Part shown: piece after piece, positions 18,395-28,923 of the stretch
Layout: the number at the start of each line of letters is the position of its first letter
Position numbering within the stretch: the first letter of the stretch is position 1
Assembly (NCBI GenBank): GCA_031266435.1
Contig: JAISAZ010000053.1
Location: forward strand, 1-52,327
Reading direction: 5' to 3'
DNA from: Accumulibacter sp.
GTDB taxonomy: Bacteria > Pseudomonadota > Gammaproteobacteria > Burkholderiales > Rhodocyclaceae
Length of the DNA stretch: 52,327 nucleotides
Notes under the pieces: model-generated
Seen by the model: only the letters and a program-made list of their open reading frames with translations
Told to the model about the DNA's origin: nothing
The model's database searches: none
Translations under genes and position numbers: made by a program

Positions 18395-19561
18395 ATGACT
18401 GTACATTCCATCGCACAGGCTACGTCTTTCGATGCGTCGGACATCGCGTCGACCGAGGAAATCATCGCCGAGTTTCGCGCCGGTCGCATGGTCATCCTCG
18501 TCGACGAGGAAAACCGGGAGAACGAGGGCGACCTGATCCTCGCGTCCGAGCACGTCAGCCCCGAAGCGATCAATTTCATGGTGACGCACGGACGCGGTCT
18601 CGTCTGCCTGACGATCACCGAGGCGCGCAGCCGCCAGCTCGGTCTCTCTCCGATGGCGCGCGACAACCGAAGCCCTTTCAATACCGCTTTTACGGCGTCG
18701 ATCGAAGCCGCGACCGGCGTTACGACCGGAATCTCGACCCACGACCGCGCGCGGACGATACGCGCCGCGATTGCCAAAGACGCGGGTCCCGACGACATCG
18801 TCCAGCCCGGTCATATTTTTCCGATCACGGCCAGAGCCGGCGGCGTTCTCGTTCGCGCCGGACACACCGAGGCCGGGTGCGACCTCGCGCAGATGGCCGG
18901 CCTCGAGCCGTCGGCGGTGCTCTGCGAAATCCTGAAAGACGACGGGACGATGGCGCGTCTGCCGGACCTCGTCCCATTCGCTCGGCGGCACGCGATGAAA
19001 ATCGGGACGATCGCCGATCTGATCGAGTTCCGCAGTCGCAACGAGACGCTCGTCGAGCGCTCGCTGAGCCGCACGGTCAAGCTCGCGCACGGTGAATTTA
19101 CCCTGCACGCCTACACCGACCGAGTCAGCAGCGAAGTGCACCTGGCGCTCACGCGCGGCGTCATTTCGCCGGAAAAAGAGACGCTCGTCCGCGTCCATGA
19201 AGCGCTCTCGATCCTCGATTTTCTCGGCGCGGTCGACGGGCAATGCACTTTTTCGCTCGAATGCGTCCTGAGTGCCGTCGCGCGCGCCGACGCGGGCGTC
19301 GTCGTCTTGTTGCGCTGCGCTGAATCCGGCGCGGACCTCGTCGACGCGCTCGCCAGAGCCGGAGCGAATCCCGGCGCGGCGTCCGCCGCGAGCCGATGGG
19401 ACCCCAGGCTCCACGGGATCGGCGCGCAGATCCTGCGCGACCTCGGCGTGCGCCGGATGAAGCTGATCGCGAGTCCGCGCCACTTGCCGAGCATGACGGG
19501 CTTCGGTCTGGAAGTCACGCGGCAGATCGCGAATCCTGACGAACTCGGCGGCGTCGTGTAG
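18395..19561 (+). CDS. ribB: 3,4-dihydroxy-2-butanone-4-phosphate synthase with degenerate GTP cyclohydrolase II domain
   Basis: The N-terminal half makes dihydroxybutanone phosphate from ribulose 5-phosphate. It has the metal and active-site motif VDEENRENEGDLILASEHV, plus GRGLVCLTI and RAGHTEAGCDLAQMAGL. The C-terminal half (about 205-388) resembles GTP cyclohydrolase II (HGIGAQILRDLGVRRMKLI). It lacks the zinc Cys cluster (normally GECLTGD..RCDCG), and the matching stretch reads EALSILDFLGAVDG. So the second activity is probably absent, as in RibBX-type proteins. A separate ribA would be needed. The start follows ribE closely; a slightly longer frame overlaps the end of ribE. Confidence 0.94.
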   Translation: MTVHSIAQATSFDASDIASTEEIIAEFRAGRMVILVDEENRENEGDLILASEHVSPEAINFMVTHGRGLVCLTITEARSRQLGLSPMARDNRSPFNTAFTASIEAATGVTTGISTHDRARTIRAAIAKDAGPDDIVQPGHIFPITARAGGVLVRAGHTEAGCDLAQMAGLEPSAVLCEILKDDGTMARLPDLVPFARRHAMKIGTIADLIEFRSRNETLVERSLSRTVKLAHGEFTLHAYTDRVSSEVHLALTRGVISPEKETLVRVHEALSILDFLGAVDGQCTFSLECVLSAVARADAGVVVLLRCAESGADLVDALARAGANPGAASAASRWDPRLHGIGAQILRDLGVRRMKLIASPRHLPSMTGFGLEVTRQIANPDELGGVV

Positions 19562-19610
19562 TAGGCGATGAGGAAAAGAGAGCGTTTTCACTTGAATTGA
19601 CAGGAGTTCC

Positions 19611-20093
19611 ATGCCTCATTACGAGACGATCCGTGAATCCGAAATTTCTCACGCCGGGGAAGGGCTTTTTATCGGCGTCGTTTCGAGCCGCTTCAATCCG
19701 AAGCTTTGCGAAGGGCTGCTCGCCGCGTGCGTCGACGAGTTGAGGTGTCTCGGCGTACGCGACGAGCACGTCGAAATCTTCACGGCGCCCGGTGCGCTCG
19801 AAATCCCTCTCGTGCTTCAGTTTCTTGCGAACAGCAAGCGTTTCGACGCGCTCGTCGCCCTGGGCGCCGTGATTCGCGGCGAAACCTACCATTTCGAGAT
19901 CGTTTCGAACGAATCGTGCCGTGGCGTCATGGAAGTCCAGCTCGATACCGGCGTGCCGATCGCAAACGGCATTCTGACGTGCGAGGACGAAGCGCAGGCA
20001 CAAGCGCGGATGCGCGAAAAAGGCGCCGACTGCGCCCGTACGGCGGTCGAGATGGCGAGGCTCTTCCGCTCGCTGAACGCGAGGGACGCATGA
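19611..20093 (+). CDS. ribH: 6,7-dimethyl-8-ribityllumazine synthase
   Basis: Condenses dihydroxybutanone phosphate with the aminopyrimidine to form lumazine, the substrate of RibE; forms shells or pentamers. 160 residues. [18 protein letters not shown] is the N-terminal binding loop; [14 protein letters not shown] and [18 protein letters not shown] are the active-site segments. It follows ribB(X), and its stop overlaps the nusB start. Confidence 0.97.
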   Translation: MPHYETIRESEISHAGEGLFIGVVSSRFNPKLCEGLLAACVDELRCLGVRDEHVEIFTAPGALEIPLVLQFLANSKRFDALVALGAVIRGETYHFEIVSNESCRGVMEVQLDTGVPIANGILTCEDEAQAQARMREKGADCARTAVEMARLFRSLNARDA

Positions 20094-20581
20094 ACGGCGC
20101 CGCGCAAGACCGTCCTTCGAGGGCGGCGAAGTCGGCCAACTCGCCGCGCCGCCGCGCGCGTGAATTCGTTCTCCAGGGTCTTTATCAGTGGCAGTTGAGC
20201 GGCTGCGACGAGGCGTTCATCGAAGCGCAGCTCAGCGAAGCGCCGGATTTCGACAAGGCCGACCGAAAGTTTTTCGCCGAGCTCCTGCACGGCGTCCTCG
20301 TACAGCGCGTCGCGCTCCAGGAGGCGTTTCAGGTGTTTCTCGACCGCCCTTGCGCCGAGCTTTCGCCGGTCGAGGCGGGGGTCCTCCTGATCGGCGCTTA
20401 CGAACTCGCCCACTGCCCGCAAACGCCTTACCGCGTCGTCATCAACGAGGCGATCGAGCTTGCCAAGGGTTTCGGCGGCGCGGACGGGCATAAATACGTA
20501 AATGGCGTTCTCGACAAACTCGCGGCGACGCTGCGTACCGCCGAGGTCGATGCCAAGCGCGCGTCTTCTCGAAAACCCTAG
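20090..20581 (+). CDS. nusB: transcription antitermination protein NusB
   Basis: Binds boxA RNA with S10 (NusE) in rRNA antitermination complexes. 163 residues. [20 protein letters not shown] opens the domain, and [20 protein letters not shown] followed by NGVLDKLA closes it. The ATG shares bases with the ribH TGA. The C-terminal tail is short and basic. ribH-nusB linkage is common. Confidence 0.96.
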   Translation: MNGAAQDRPSRAAKSANSPRRRAREFVLQGLYQWQLSGCDEAFIEAQLSEAPDFDKADRKFFAELLHGVLVQRVALQEAFQVFLDRPCAELSPVEAGVLLIGAYELAHCPQTPYRVVINEAIELAKGFGGADGHKYVNGVLDKLAATLRTAEVDAKRASSRKP

Positions 20582-20597
20582 GATTCTTCCGGTCGTC

Positions 20598-21584
20598 ATG
20601 CCTTCCGAATTCGACCTGATCGCACGGCATTTCGTCCGACCGACGCCGCGCACCGTGCTCGGTCCCGGCGACGACGCCGCGCTTCTCGCGCCGTCCCCCG
20701 GAGCGGAAATCGCCGTCACGACCGACGCGCTCGTTTCGGGAATCCATTTCCTTCCGGAAACCGACCCCGAAAGACTCGGCTGGAAGACGCTGGCGGTCAA
20801 TCTTTCCGACCTCGCCGCGATGGGCGCGACGCCGCGATGGGCGCTTCTCGCGTGCGTCCTTCCCGACCCCGACGAAGATTGGCTCGCCGCTTTTTCCAGT
20901 GGCGTATTCGCCTGTGCGCGCCGCTACGGCGTCGACGTTTCGGGCGGCGATACGACGCGCGGCCCGCTGAGCTTGTGCGTCACGGCGCTCGGCGAGGTCC
21001 CGGCGGCGACGGCGCTGCGCCGTGACGCGGCGCGCGCCGGAGACGAGCTGTGGGTTTCGGGCTTTTTGGGCCGCGCGGCGCTTGGACTCGCGCACCGGCG
21101 CGGAGAAATACGGCTTCCGGCGGAAATTCTCGACGCCTGTCTCGACCGGCTCGAAAAACCGTATCCGCGCGTCGAGCTTGGCGTCGCGCTGCGCGAAAAC
21201 GCTCTGGCGCACGCCGCGATCGACGTTTCCGACGGTCTGCTCGCCGACGCCGGGCACCTGGCCGAAGCATCGAGGCTCGATGTCGAGATCGACCTTACGC
21301 GGCTTCCCGAAGGTTTTCCTCAGGGCTTTGCCGCCGCGCCGTCGCTGACGGAAAGATTTCAGAGGGGCCGGCTTTCGGGCGGAGACGACTACGAACTGCT
21401 TTTTTCCGCCGCGCCCGAACGGCGCGACGACATCGACGCGCTCGGCGCGCGCATCAAACTGCCTCTTTCGCGCATCGGTCGCTTCGTCGCGGGGGCGGGG
21501 GGCGTGAGCCTGCGCGACGCGCGCGGTGAAGCGCTGCCGGTTTTTTACAAGGGTTTCGATCACTTTGCTGAAAATATTCAGTAA
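20598..21584 (+). CDS. thiL: thiamine-monophosphate kinase
   Basis: Phosphorylates thiamine monophosphate to the active diphosphate cofactor. 328 residues. N-terminal SEFDLIARHF and GPGDDAALL carry Mg/ATP residues, followed by TTDALVSGIHFLPETDPERL and NLSDLAAMGATPRWALL. GGDTTRGP and AIDVSDGLLADAGHLAEAS complete the pattern. SGGDDYELLFSA is near the end. The chosen ATG starts the conserved MPSEFDLI; the longer frame upstream overlaps nusB out of phase. Confidence 0.96.
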   Translation: MPSEFDLIARHFVRPTPRTVLGPGDDAALLAPSPGAEIAVTTDALVSGIHFLPETDPERLGWKTLAVNLSDLAAMGATPRWALLACVLPDPDEDWLAAFSSGVFACARRYGVDVSGGDTTRGPLSLCVTALGEVPAATALRRDAARAGDELWVSGFLGRAALGLAHRRGEIRLPAEILDACLDRLEKPYPRVELGVALRENALAHAAIDVSDGLLADAGHLAEASRLDVEIDLTRLPEGFPQGFAAAPSLTERFQRGRLSGGDDYELLFSAAPERRDDIDALGARIKLPLSRIGRFVAGAGGVSLRDARGEALPVFYKGFDHFAENIQ

Positions 21585-22059
21585 TCCGCCGCCGCTGCGC
21601 TTTCTGTTCTCGCACCCGGCGCACCTCGTCGCCTGCGGTTTCGGGGCCGGTCTCTCGCCTTTCATGCCCGGAAGTGTCGGCAGTGCCTTGGCTCTTTTGA
21701 GCTATCCCCTGTTGCGCGCTTCGATGGACGACACGACGCTTTTCGCTTTTTTGTTCGCGTGCTTTGTCGCCGGGATTCCCATCGTCCAGAAAACGGCGCG
21801 CGATTACGGAAAAGGCGACCCCGGTTGCATCGTATGGGACGAAATCGTCCCTTTCTGGCTCGTCCTCGTCTTCTGTCCGCCCACCTGGCTCTGGCGCGGC
21901 GCGGCTTTCGTGCTTTTCCGGCTTTTCGATATCTTCAAGCCGCAACCCGCGCGCTTTTTCGACGAGAAGGTCCAAAACGGCTTCGGCGTCATGACCGACG
22001 ACCTCGTCGCGGCGCTTTACACGCTTCTCGTTCTTTACGTTTTTCGTTTTTTCCAATGA
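21526..22059 (+). CDS. pgpA: phosphatidylglycerophosphatase A
   Basis: Removes phosphate from phosphatidylglycerophosphate to give phosphatidylglycerol; inner membrane. 177 residues from the first ATG, which overlaps thiL by 59 bp. TTG at 21565 is a plausible later start. The conserved stretch runs VACGFGAGLSPFMPGSVGSA, GDPGCIVWDEIVPFWL, and FDIFKPQPARFFDEKVQNGF followed by GVMTDDLVA. Several hydrophobic helices are present. Confidence 0.94.
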   Translation: MKRCRFFTRVSITLLKIFSNPPPLRFLFSHPAHLVACGFGAGLSPFMPGSVGSALALLSYPLLRASMDDTTLFAFLFACFVAGIPIVQKTARDYGKGDPGCIVWDEIVPFWLVLVFCPPTWLWRGAAFVLFRLFDIFKPQPARFFDEKVQNGFGVMTDDLVAALYTLLVLYVFRFFQ

Positions 22060-22589
22060 AGTCCGCTGACACTTCCGACGTTCCCGACACTCCCGACGCT
22101 TGCGCGCTCGAAGCGACAGCGTATCGCGTCGTGCATTTGCTCTCCGACAACGCGCAGCGCCTTGCGACCGCCGAGTCCTGTACCGGCGGATGGGTCGCGC
22201 AGGCGCTGACCGCGATTCCCGGAAGTTCGTCGTGCTTCGACCGGGGCTTCGTCTGCTATTCGAACGACGCGAAGCGCGAAATGCTCGGCGTTCCGTCCGA
22301 AACGCTCGACCGCCACGGCGCGGTCAGCGAAGCGACCGCCGTAGCGATGGCGCTCGGCGCGCTGCGCCACGCTCCGGTCGACTGGGCGCTGTCGATCACG
22401 GGCGTCGCCGGCCCCGACGGCGGAACGCCCGCCAAACCGGTCGGCACCGTCTGTTTCGCCTGGGCGGGGCATGACCGCTGCGAAACGCGCACGCGCCATT
22501 TCGAAGGCTCCAGGGAAGCGGTCCGCGCGCAATCGGTTTCTTGCGCGCTCGAAGGTCTTATCGACTTCGTGTCCTTGGCAGTGGCATAA
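22056..22589 (+). CDS. pncC: nicotinamide-nucleotide amidase (CinA C-terminal domain)
   Basis: Deamidates nicotinamide mononucleotide to nicotinate mononucleotide in NAD salvage. 177 residues: a lone CinA C-terminal domain without the N-terminal MoeA-like half. Motifs: LATAESCTGGWVAQALTAIP, GFVCYSNDAKREMLGV and SITGVAGPDGGTPAKPVGTV. The first ~20 residues (TSDVPDTPD) are a 9-bp-periodic low-complexity tail. The ATG overlaps the pgpA stop. Last gene of the ribE-to-pncC run. Confidence 0.95.
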   Translation: MKSADTSDVPDTPDACALEATAYRVVHLLSDNAQRLATAESCTGGWVAQALTAIPGSSSCFDRGFVCYSNDAKREMLGVPSETLDRHGAVSEATAVAMALGALRHAPVDWALSITGVAGPDGGTPAKPVGTVCFAWAGHDRCETRTRHFEGSREAVRAQSVSCALEGLIDFVSLAVA

Positions 22590-22608
22590 ATCCTGCATTC
22601 CTTTGACG

Positions 22609-24111
22609 ATGCCGAACAAAAACGCCCCCCCGCTCACCTCCGTCATCCTGTGCGGCGGTTCGGGGACGCGCCTCTGGCCCTTGTCGCGCAAAAGCTTCCC
22701 CAAGCAATTCGTTCCCTTGCTCGGCCGGAAAAGCCTTCTGGAACTGACGCTCGAACGCGCGGCGTCGGTTTCCCACGGCGCGCCGCCGCTCTTCGTCGCG
22801 GCACAGGAACACCGTTTCATGGTCACCGACATCCTGCAGTCGATGAAGCTGGGCGGCGAAATCATCCTCGAACCCGTCCCACGGAATACGGCCGCCGCGA
22901 TCGCGCTCGCCGCGCTCTACGCGTTCCGGTCGGGAGACGAGATGCTTTTGTTCTGCCCCGCCGACCACCACATCCCCGACGCCGACGCATTTTCGCGCGT
23001 CGTTCATCAGGGTCTCGCTGCGGCTTCTTCGGGCGCCATCGTCACCTTCGGCGTCCGCCCGATCTTTCCGAGCACCGCGTACGGGTATATCCGGCAGGGG
23101 CGCCGTCTCGACGCGCACACCTTCGAGGCGGCGCGCTTCATCGAAAAGCCCGACGCCGAATCGGCGCGGCAACTCGTCCTTTCGGGCGACGCGCTGTGGA
23201 ATTCGGGTATCTTCCTCTCAAGCGCCGGGACGATGCTCGCCGCGCTCGAAAAACACGCGCCGGACATTCTCGGCGTTTGCCGCTCGGCGATGAAGAACGC
23301 GGAGCGCGATGCGTCGCCGAGCGGCCACCTTTTCGTCCGCCCCGACGCGACGCTCTTCGCTTCGTGCCGTTCGCAAAGCATCGACTACGCCGTGATGGAA
23401 GCGTACGACAAGGTCGTGGTCCTGCCCTTCGAGGGGCAGTGGAGCGATGTCGGCAGTTGGAACGCCGTCGCGGCGCTCGCCGAGGCCGACGAGGACGGGA
23501 ACCGCGTGCAAGGCCAGGGCTGGGCGCATCTTTCCCGGAATACTTTCATCCACGCGCCGTGCCGCCCCGTCGTCGCGCTCGGCACGAGCGACCTTTTGCT
23601 CGTCGATACGCCCGATGCCGTTCTCGTGGTCCACCAGGACGCGGTCGAGCGGGTCAAGGATGTCGTGATGCTTCTGGAAAAGGATCGTTGCGCGCAGGCG
23701 CTCACGCACCGCAAGGTCGCGCGTCCCTGGGGATGGTACGACGCGATCGACGCGGGGAAGGGGTTTCAGGTCAAACGGATCGGCGTTAAACCCGGCGCCG
23801 CGCTGAGCCTTCAAAAGCATTTTCACCGCGCCGAACACTGGGTCGTCGTCAAAGGTCGGGCGGAAGTCGTCCGGGGCGAAGAAACCCTGCTGCTCGACGA
23901 AAATCAATCGACCTACATCCCCGTGGGCGTCGTCCATCGCCTGAAAAATCCGACCGACGACGAACTCGAAATCATCGAGATCCAGTCGGGCGACTACCTC
24001 GGCGAAGACGATATCGTCCGAATCGAAGACGTGTATGGAAGGCGGACGCCAAGCCCTGATCCCGGCTCGGCTGGCCCGGACGATGGGCGTTCACGATCGG
24101 AGTCGAGATGA
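22609..24111 (+). CDS. manC: mannose-1-phosphate guanylyltransferase / mannose-6-phosphate isomerase
   Basis: Makes GDP-mannose for surface polysaccharide. 500 residues, the long bifunctional form. N-terminal nucleotidyltransferase signature [20 protein letters not shown], then PADHHIPD and [14 protein letters not shown]. The C-terminal cupin isomerase domain (about 365-480) has [37 protein letters not shown] and [15 protein letters not shown]. The ATG at MPNKNAPP is chosen because the conserved fold starts just after; the earlier frame overlaps pncC. First gene of the polysaccharide locus; overlaps fcl at the stop. Confidence 0.95.
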   Translation: MPNKNAPPLTSVILCGGSGTRLWPLSRKSFPKQFVPLLGRKSLLELTLERAASVSHGAPPLFVAAQEHRFMVTDILQSMKLGGEIILEPVPRNTAAAIALAALYAFRSGDEMLLFCPADHHIPDADAFSRVVHQGLAAASSGAIVTFGVRPIFPSTAYGYIRQGRRLDAHTFEAARFIEKPDAESARQLVLSGDALWNSGIFLSSAGTMLAALEKHAPDILGVCRSAMKNAERDASPSGHLFVRPDATLFASCRSQSIDYAVMEAYDKVVVLPFEGQWSDVGSWNAVAALAEADEDGNRVQGQGWAHLSRNTFIHAPCRPVVALGTSDLLLVDTPDAVLVVHQDAVERVKDVVMLLEKDRCAQALTHRKVARPWGWYDAIDAGKGFQVKRIGVKPGAALSLQKHFHRAEHWVVVKGRAEVVRGEETLLLDENQSTYIPVGVVHRLKNPTDDELEIIEIQSGDYLGEDDIVRIEDVYGRRTPSPDPGSAGPDDGRSRSESR

Positions 24112-25079
24112 GACCCACGCAAAAAATCTACGTCGCGGGACACCGGGGAATGGCCGGTTCGGCGATCGTCCGGGAATTGTCGAGAATCGGGCATCCGGAA
24201 AGCGGTCTTCTTGCGCGCACGCACGCCGAACTCGACCTCACCGACCAAGCCGCCGTCCGCGCGTTTTTCGAAATCGAGCGTCCCGACCAGGTCTATCTGG
24301 CCGCGGCAAAGGTCGGCGGAATTCACGCGAACGACACTTATCCCGCCGACTTCATTTACCGGAACCTTGTCATTCAGTCCAACGTCGTCGATTCGGCTTT
24401 CCGCGTCGGTGTGAAAAAGCTGCTTTTTCTCGGTTCGAGCTGCATCTACCCCCGGCTCGCCCCTCAGCCGATGCGCGAAGACGCGCTGCTGACCGGGACG
24501 CTCGAACCGACGAACGAAGCGTACGCGATCGCCAAGATCGCCGGGATCAAGCTGTGCGAAAGCTATAATCGCCAGTACGGCGTCGACTACCGGAGCGTGA
24601 TGCCGACCAATCTGTACGGCCCCGGCGACAACTACCATCCGCTCGATTCACACGTCATCCCCGCGCTGCTCCGGCGCTTCCACGAGGCCAAGACCGCCGG
24701 CGCGCCCGAAGTGACGATCTGGGGAACGGGGAAGCCGAAGCGCGAATTTCTTTACGTCGACGACATGGCGCGCGCCTGCGTCTACCTCATGAACCTCGAC
24801 AAGTCCTTCTACGACAGCCAGACGAGTCCAAGGCTCAGCCACATCAACATCGGTTGCGGCGAAGAGGTTTCGATCGCCGAACTTGCTCTCGTCGTTCGGG
24901 AAACGGTCGATTACCGGGGAGAAATCCGCTTCGACCCGTCGCAACCCGACGGCACGCCGCGCAAACTGATGGATAGCGCCCGCCTCACCCGCCTCGGCTG
25001 GCGTCCGGTCGTTCCGCTGATCGAGGGTTTGAAGCTGGCTTACGAAGACTTCGTCAAGAATCCGGGCAAGCGTGCCTGA
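24108..25079 (+). CDS. fcl: GDP-L-fucose synthase
   Basis: NADPH-dependent epimerase-reductase that turns GDP-4-keto-6-deoxymannose into GDP-L-fucose. 323 residues, SDR fold. [14 protein letters not shown] is the nucleotide loop; [20 protein letters not shown] gives the catalytic Ser and [11 protein letters not shown] the Tyr/Lys pair. [20 protein letters not shown] is typical of the family. Pairs with gmd, which follows. ATG overlaps the manC TGA. Confidence 0.95.
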   Translation: MRPTQKIYVAGHRGMAGSAIVRELSRIGHPESGLLARTHAELDLTDQAAVRAFFEIERPDQVYLAAAKVGGIHANDTYPADFIYRNLVIQSNVVDSAFRVGVKKLLFLGSSCIYPRLAPQPMREDALLTGTLEPTNEAYAIAKIAGIKLCESYNRQYGVDYRSVMPTNLYGPGDNYHPLDSHVIPALLRRFHEAKTAGAPEVTIWGTGKPKREFLYVDDMARACVYLMNLDKSFYDSQTSPRLSHINIGCGEEVSIAELALVVRETVDYRGEIRFDPSQPDGTPRKLMDSARLTRLGWRPVVPLIEGLKLAYEDFVKNPGKRA

Positions 25080-25089
25080 AGGAAAAAAC

Positions 25090-26184
25090 ATGTCCGAAAC
25101 CAAAAAAAGCGCTCTCATCACCGGAGTCACGGGCCAGGACGGCGCTTACCTCGCCGAATTCCTCCTCGACCAGAGCTATGTCGTCCACGGCGTCAAGCGC
25201 CGGACTTCGCTGTTCAACACCGACCGCATCGACCATCTCTACCACGACCGCCACGAAAAAGACGTTCGTTTCTTCCTGCACCACGGAGACCTGACCGACA
25301 GTTCGAGCCTGATCCGCATCATCCAGCAGACGCAGCCCGATGAAATCTACAACCTCGCGGCGCAGAGCCACGTCGCCGTCAGTTTTGAGGAGCCCGAATA
25401 CACAGCCAATTCGGACGCGCTCGGCGCGCTCCGAATCCTCGAAGCCATCCGCATCCTCGGCCTTGAAAAAAAGACGCGCTTTTATCAGGCGAGCACTTCC
25501 GAGCTTTACGGACTCGTCCGCGAAACGCCGCAAAGCGAAACGACGCCTTTTTATCCGCGCAGCCCCTACGCCGTGGCGAAACTGTACGCGTACTGGATCA
25601 CGGTCAATTACCGCGAGGCCTACGGCCTCTACGCGTGCAACGGCATCCTGTTCAACCATGAGAGTCCGTCTCGCGGCGAGACCTTCGTCACGCGAAAAAT
25701 CACGCGCGCGCTCGCGCGCATCAAGCTCGGCCTTCAGGATCGCCTGTATCTCGGCAACCTCGACGCGCGGCGCGACTGGGGGCACGCAAAAGATTATGTA
25801 AGAATGCAGTGGCTGATGCTGCAACAGGAAAAACCCGAAGATTTCGTCATCGCGACCGGCGTCCAGTACAGCGTGCGCGACTTCGTCGACGCCGCCGCCA
25901 AAGAACTCGAAATGGAGATTTTCTGGCACGGCCAAGGCGTCGATGAAAAAGGCCGCCTCGCTTCGGGGAAGTGCGTCGTCGCCGTCGACCCCCGCTACTT
26001 CCGCCCGACCGAGGTCGAGACCTTGCTCGGCGACGCGGGCAAGGCGCGGGAAAAGCTCGGCTGGACGCCCCGGATTTCGTTTTCCGAACTCGTCGCCGAG
26101 ATGGTTCGGGAAGACCTGAAGTCGGCGCGGCGCGACGAACTCGTCAAAAACCACGGCTATAAGGCGCTCGAGCGCAATGAGTAG
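25090..26184 (+). CDS. gmd: GDP-mannose 4,6-dehydratase
   Basis: Converts GDP-mannose to GDP-4-keto-6-deoxymannose, the substrate of Fcl. 364 residues. N-terminal [17 protein letters not shown], then [19 protein letters not shown], catalytic STSELYG and [12 protein letters not shown], and [16 protein letters not shown]. The ATG with AAGGAAAAAAC upstream is preferred to an in-frame GTG at 25072 that overlaps fcl. The manC-fcl-gmd block supplies GDP-mannose and GDP-fucose. Confidence 0.95.
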   Translation: MSETKKSALITGVTGQDGAYLAEFLLDQSYVVHGVKRRTSLFNTDRIDHLYHDRHEKDVRFFLHHGDLTDSSSLIRIIQQTQPDEIYNLAAQSHVAVSFEEPEYTANSDALGALRILEAIRILGLEKKTRFYQASTSELYGLVRETPQSETTPFYPRSPYAVAKLYAYWITVNYREAYGLYACNGILFNHESPSRGETFVTRKITRALARIKLGLQDRLYLGNLDARRDWGHAKDYVRMQWLMLQQEKPEDFVIATGVQYSVRDFVDAAAKELEMEIFWHGQGVDEKGRLASGKCVVAVDPRYFRPTEVETLLGDAGKAREKLGWTPRISFSELVAEMVREDLKSARRDELVKNHGYKALERNE

Positions 26185-26255
26185 CCTGCTACAGGCGTTC
26201 CGCGTGAAAGCGCGGCGCCGGATGATGAATTGGATATTCGGAGGAGCAATCGTGC

Positions 26256-27200
26256 ATGGATAAGGTTCTGGTGACGGGGGGCGCGGGCTTTTTGGGTTCG
26301 CATCTCTGCGAGCGGCTCGTTTCGGAAGGCGCGGATGTCCTCTGCGTCGACAACTTTTTCACAGGGAGCAAACGCAACGTTCATGCCCTGATCGAGGAGA
26401 CGCGCTTCGAACTCCTGCGCCACGACGTGACCTTCCCGCTCTACGTCGAGGTCGACCGCATTTTCAACCTGGCGTGCCCCGCGAGCCCCGTGCATTACCA
26501 GTTCGACCCGGTGCAGACGACGAAGACGAGCGTCCACGGGGCGATCAATATGCTCGGCCTCGCCAAGAGGACGCGCGCGCGCATCCTCCAGGCTTCGACG
26601 AGCGAAGTCTATGGCGACCCCGACGTCCACCCTCAGCCCGAAACCTATCTTGGCCGCGTCAACCCCATCGGGATAAGAAGCTGTTACGACGAGGGAAAAC
26701 GCTGCGCGGAGACGCTGTTCTTCGACTACCACCGCCAGCACCGCATGGAGATCAAGGTCGTGCGCATCTTCAATACCTACGGCCCGCGCATGCACCCGAA
26801 CGACGGCCGCGTCGTCAGCAATTTCATCGTCCAGGCGCTCAGGAACGAGGCGCTCACGATCTACGGCGACGGGCGCCAGACGCGGAGCTTCTGCTACGTG
26901 GACGACTTGATCGACGGCATGCTGCGGATGATGGAAAGTCCCGCCGAGTTCGTCGGCCCGGTCAATCTTGGGAACCCGGTCGAATTCACGATGATCGAAC
27001 TCGCCGAGACGGTCCTGCGCCTCGTCGGCGGCAAGTCGAAGCTCGTTTTTCTCCCGCTCCCGCAGGACGACCCCCGGCAGCGCAAACCCGACATCGCGCT
27101 GGCAAAATCCGAACTGCGATGGACGCCCAAAGTGGCGCTCGAAGACGGTCTGAAAGAAACCATTGCGTATTTTCGAAAAACATTGAATGTGGCGGCTTAA
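26256..27200 (+). CDS. UDP-glucuronate decarboxylase-type SDR epimerase
   Basis: Probably turns UDP-glucuronate into UDP-xylose. 314 residues. Nucleotide loop [36 protein letters not shown] is highly typical of UXS. Catalytic Ser in STSEVYGDP and Tyr/Lys in [31 protein letters not shown] is also typical. Soluble form without a membrane anchor. No UDP-glucose dehydrogenase is seen in this window. The next gene overlaps by 14 bp. Confidence 0.9.
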   Translation: MDKVLVTGGAGFLGSHLCERLVSEGADVLCVDNFFTGSKRNVHALIEETRFELLRHDVTFPLYVEVDRIFNLACPASPVHYQFDPVQTTKTSVHGAINMLGLAKRTRARILQASTSEVYGDPDVHPQPETYLGRVNPIGIRSCYDEGKRCAETLFFDYHRQHRMEIKVVRIFNTYGPRMHPNDGRVVSNFIVQALRNEALTIYGDGRQTRSFCYVDDLIDGMLRMMESPAEFVGPVNLGNPVEFTMIELAETVLRLVGGKSKLVFLPLPQDDPRQRKPDIALAKSELRWTPKVALEDGLKETIAYFRKTLNVAA

Positions 27201-28101
27201 GACTCCGGTTGCTTTTTTCATCTTCAACCGTCCTGAAACGACGGCGCGCGTTTTTGCCGAAATCGCGCGCGCGAAGCCGTCCCGGCTGCTCGTCGTCGCC
27301 GACGGCCCGCGCAGCGACCGTCCCGGCGAGGCCGAACGCTGCGCCGAGGCCAGAGCCGTCGTCGAAAAACTCGACTGGGAATGCGAGGTTTCGACGAATT
27401 ATTCCGAGAGCAACCTGGGCTGCAAGGAGCGCGTCTCGAGCGGGATCGACTGGGTCTTCGAACACGCGCCCGAGGCGATCATCCTCGAAGACGACTGTCT
27501 GCCGCATCCGGGTTTTTTCCGTTTTTGCGACGAAATGCTCGAACGCTACCGCGACGACGCGCGCGTCGGAATGATCGGCGGCTGCAATTTCCAGTTTGAC
27601 CGCGCGCGCGGGGACGCGAGCTATCATTTCTCGCGCTGCGTCCATGTCTGGGGGTGGGCCACGTGGCGCAGGGCGTGGCGCTTCTACGACAAAAACGCGG
27701 TCGCGTGGCCCTTGCTGCGCCAGAACGACCGTCTCGCGCACGTTTTTCCCAGCGCGTCCGACTACCGGCACTGGAAAAATGTATTCGACCGTGTCCATCG
27801 CGGCGAAATCGATACCTGGGATTACCAGTGGAATTTGAGCTTGTGGAGCCAGAGCCTGCTGTGCGTCGCGCCGAACGTGAATCTCGTTTCGAACATCGGG
27901 TTCGGGAAAGACGCGACGCACACGAAAATCGGAGGAATCATCTCCGGCATGGCGGTCGAGGCGATGCGCTTTCCGCTTGAACACCCCGCTTTTGTCCTGA
28001 CCGACGCCGACGCCGAGCTTTTTGAAATGCGTCACATTTCTCCAAGCTCAGCGGTGCGCCGCACTCTGCGCAAGCTGCGCGGCCTGATCGCTCGAGGATA
28101 A
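27187..28101 (+). CDS. glycosyltransferase, HlpA-like GT2-fold
   Basis: 304 residues. The GT-A fold shows an N-terminal [39 protein letters not shown] with the metal-binding DD, and [20 protein letters not shown]. This pattern belongs to proteins annotated hemolytic protein HlpA-like or glycosyltransferase in polysaccharide loci. Acceptor and donor unknown. Overlaps the upstream epimerase gene; no transmembrane helix, so it is probably peripheral on the inner membrane. Confidence 0.8.
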   Translation: MWRLKTPVAFFIFNRPETTARVFAEIARAKPSRLLVVADGPRSDRPGEAERCAEARAVVEKLDWECEVSTNYSESNLGCKERVSSGIDWVFEHAPEAIILEDDCLPHPGFFRFCDEMLERYRDDARVGMIGGCNFQFDRARGDASYHFSRCVHVWGWATWRRAWRFYDKNAVAWPLLRQNDRLAHVFPSASDYRHWKNVFDRVHRGEIDTWDYQWNLSLWSQSLLCVAPNVNLVSNIGFGKDATHTKIGGIISGMAVEAMRFPLEHPAFVLTDADAELFEMRHISPSSAVRRTLRKLRGLIARG

Positions 28102-28110
28102 GCGCTTCGA

Positions 28111-28923
28111 ATGCCGAAATGCCCGATCTGCTCCAGCGAGACGCACGCGAGTTTCTCCGCGCGCCTGCTGAAAAAATACACGGTCGCCTACCGCCATTGC
28201 CCCGTGTGCGGTTTATTGCGGACCGAGACGCCTTTCTGGCTCGACGAGGCGTATCGAAGCGCGATCGATATTTCCGACACCGGAATCGTCCTGCGCAATC
28301 TGGCGCTCGCTTCCAGGCTCGCGGTACTTCTTGCCCTGAATTTCGACCCCAAGGGCGCGTATCTCGACGTGGCGGGCGGCTACGGAATGCTGACGCGCTT
28401 GATGCGCGACTGCGGGTTCGATTATTACTGGGACGACAGGTATTGCGAGAACCTTTTCGCGCGCGGCTTCGAGGCGAGCGCGAAAAGCGCGCCTTTTTCG
28501 GCTTTGTCGGCGTTTGAAGTCCTCGAGCACCTTCACGACCCGCTCGCTTTCATTTCGGAGAATTTCCGCGAGCACGGATGCCGTACGCTGGTATTCACCA
28601 CCGAATTGTATCGAGGCGAAAAACCTCCGAGCGCCGATTGGTGGTATTACGCTTTCGATTCGGGCCAGCACATTTCCTTTTACAAGAGGGAGACGCTCGA
28701 AAAACTCGCCGAGCGCCTGGGTTTGCATTTTTATTCGCTCCGGGGTCTTCACGTTCTGAGCGACCGGAAACCGCGTTTTCGGCGGCTGTCGCATTGCGCG
28801 ATGGGATGCCTTGCGCCGGCCTTCCTGATGCTGATCCGCAAAAAACTGGGGTCGCTGACGCAAGCCGACCGGCTGAAAGTGATCGGGCGCGCCGAATCCG
28901 AAGGCGCGCCGACGTCGCCATGA
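28111..28923 (+). CDS. class I SAM-dependent methyltransferase with zinc ribbon
   Basis: 270 residues. The N-terminal CxxC pairs CPICSS and CPVCG form a zinc ribbon. The SAM-binding stretch is AYLDVAGGYGMLTRLMRD, and ALSAFEVLEHLHDPLAFIS is the usual post-motif. Likely methylates a sugar of the growing polysaccharide. It follows the HlpA-like gene by 9 bp and overlaps the next gene by 4 bp (ATGA). Confidence 0.78.
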   Translation: MPKCPICSSETHASFSARLLKKYTVAYRHCPVCGLLRTETPFWLDEAYRSAIDISDTGIVLRNLALASRLAVLLALNFDPKGAYLDVAGGYGMLTRLMRDCGFDYYWDDRYCENLFARGFEASAKSAPFSALSAFEVLEHLHDPLAFISENFREHGCRTLVFTTELYRGEKPPSADWWYYAFDSGQHISFYKRETLEKLAERLGLHFYSLRGLHVLSDRKPRFRRLSHCAMGCLAPAFLMLIRKKLGSLTQADRLKVIGRAESEGAPTSP

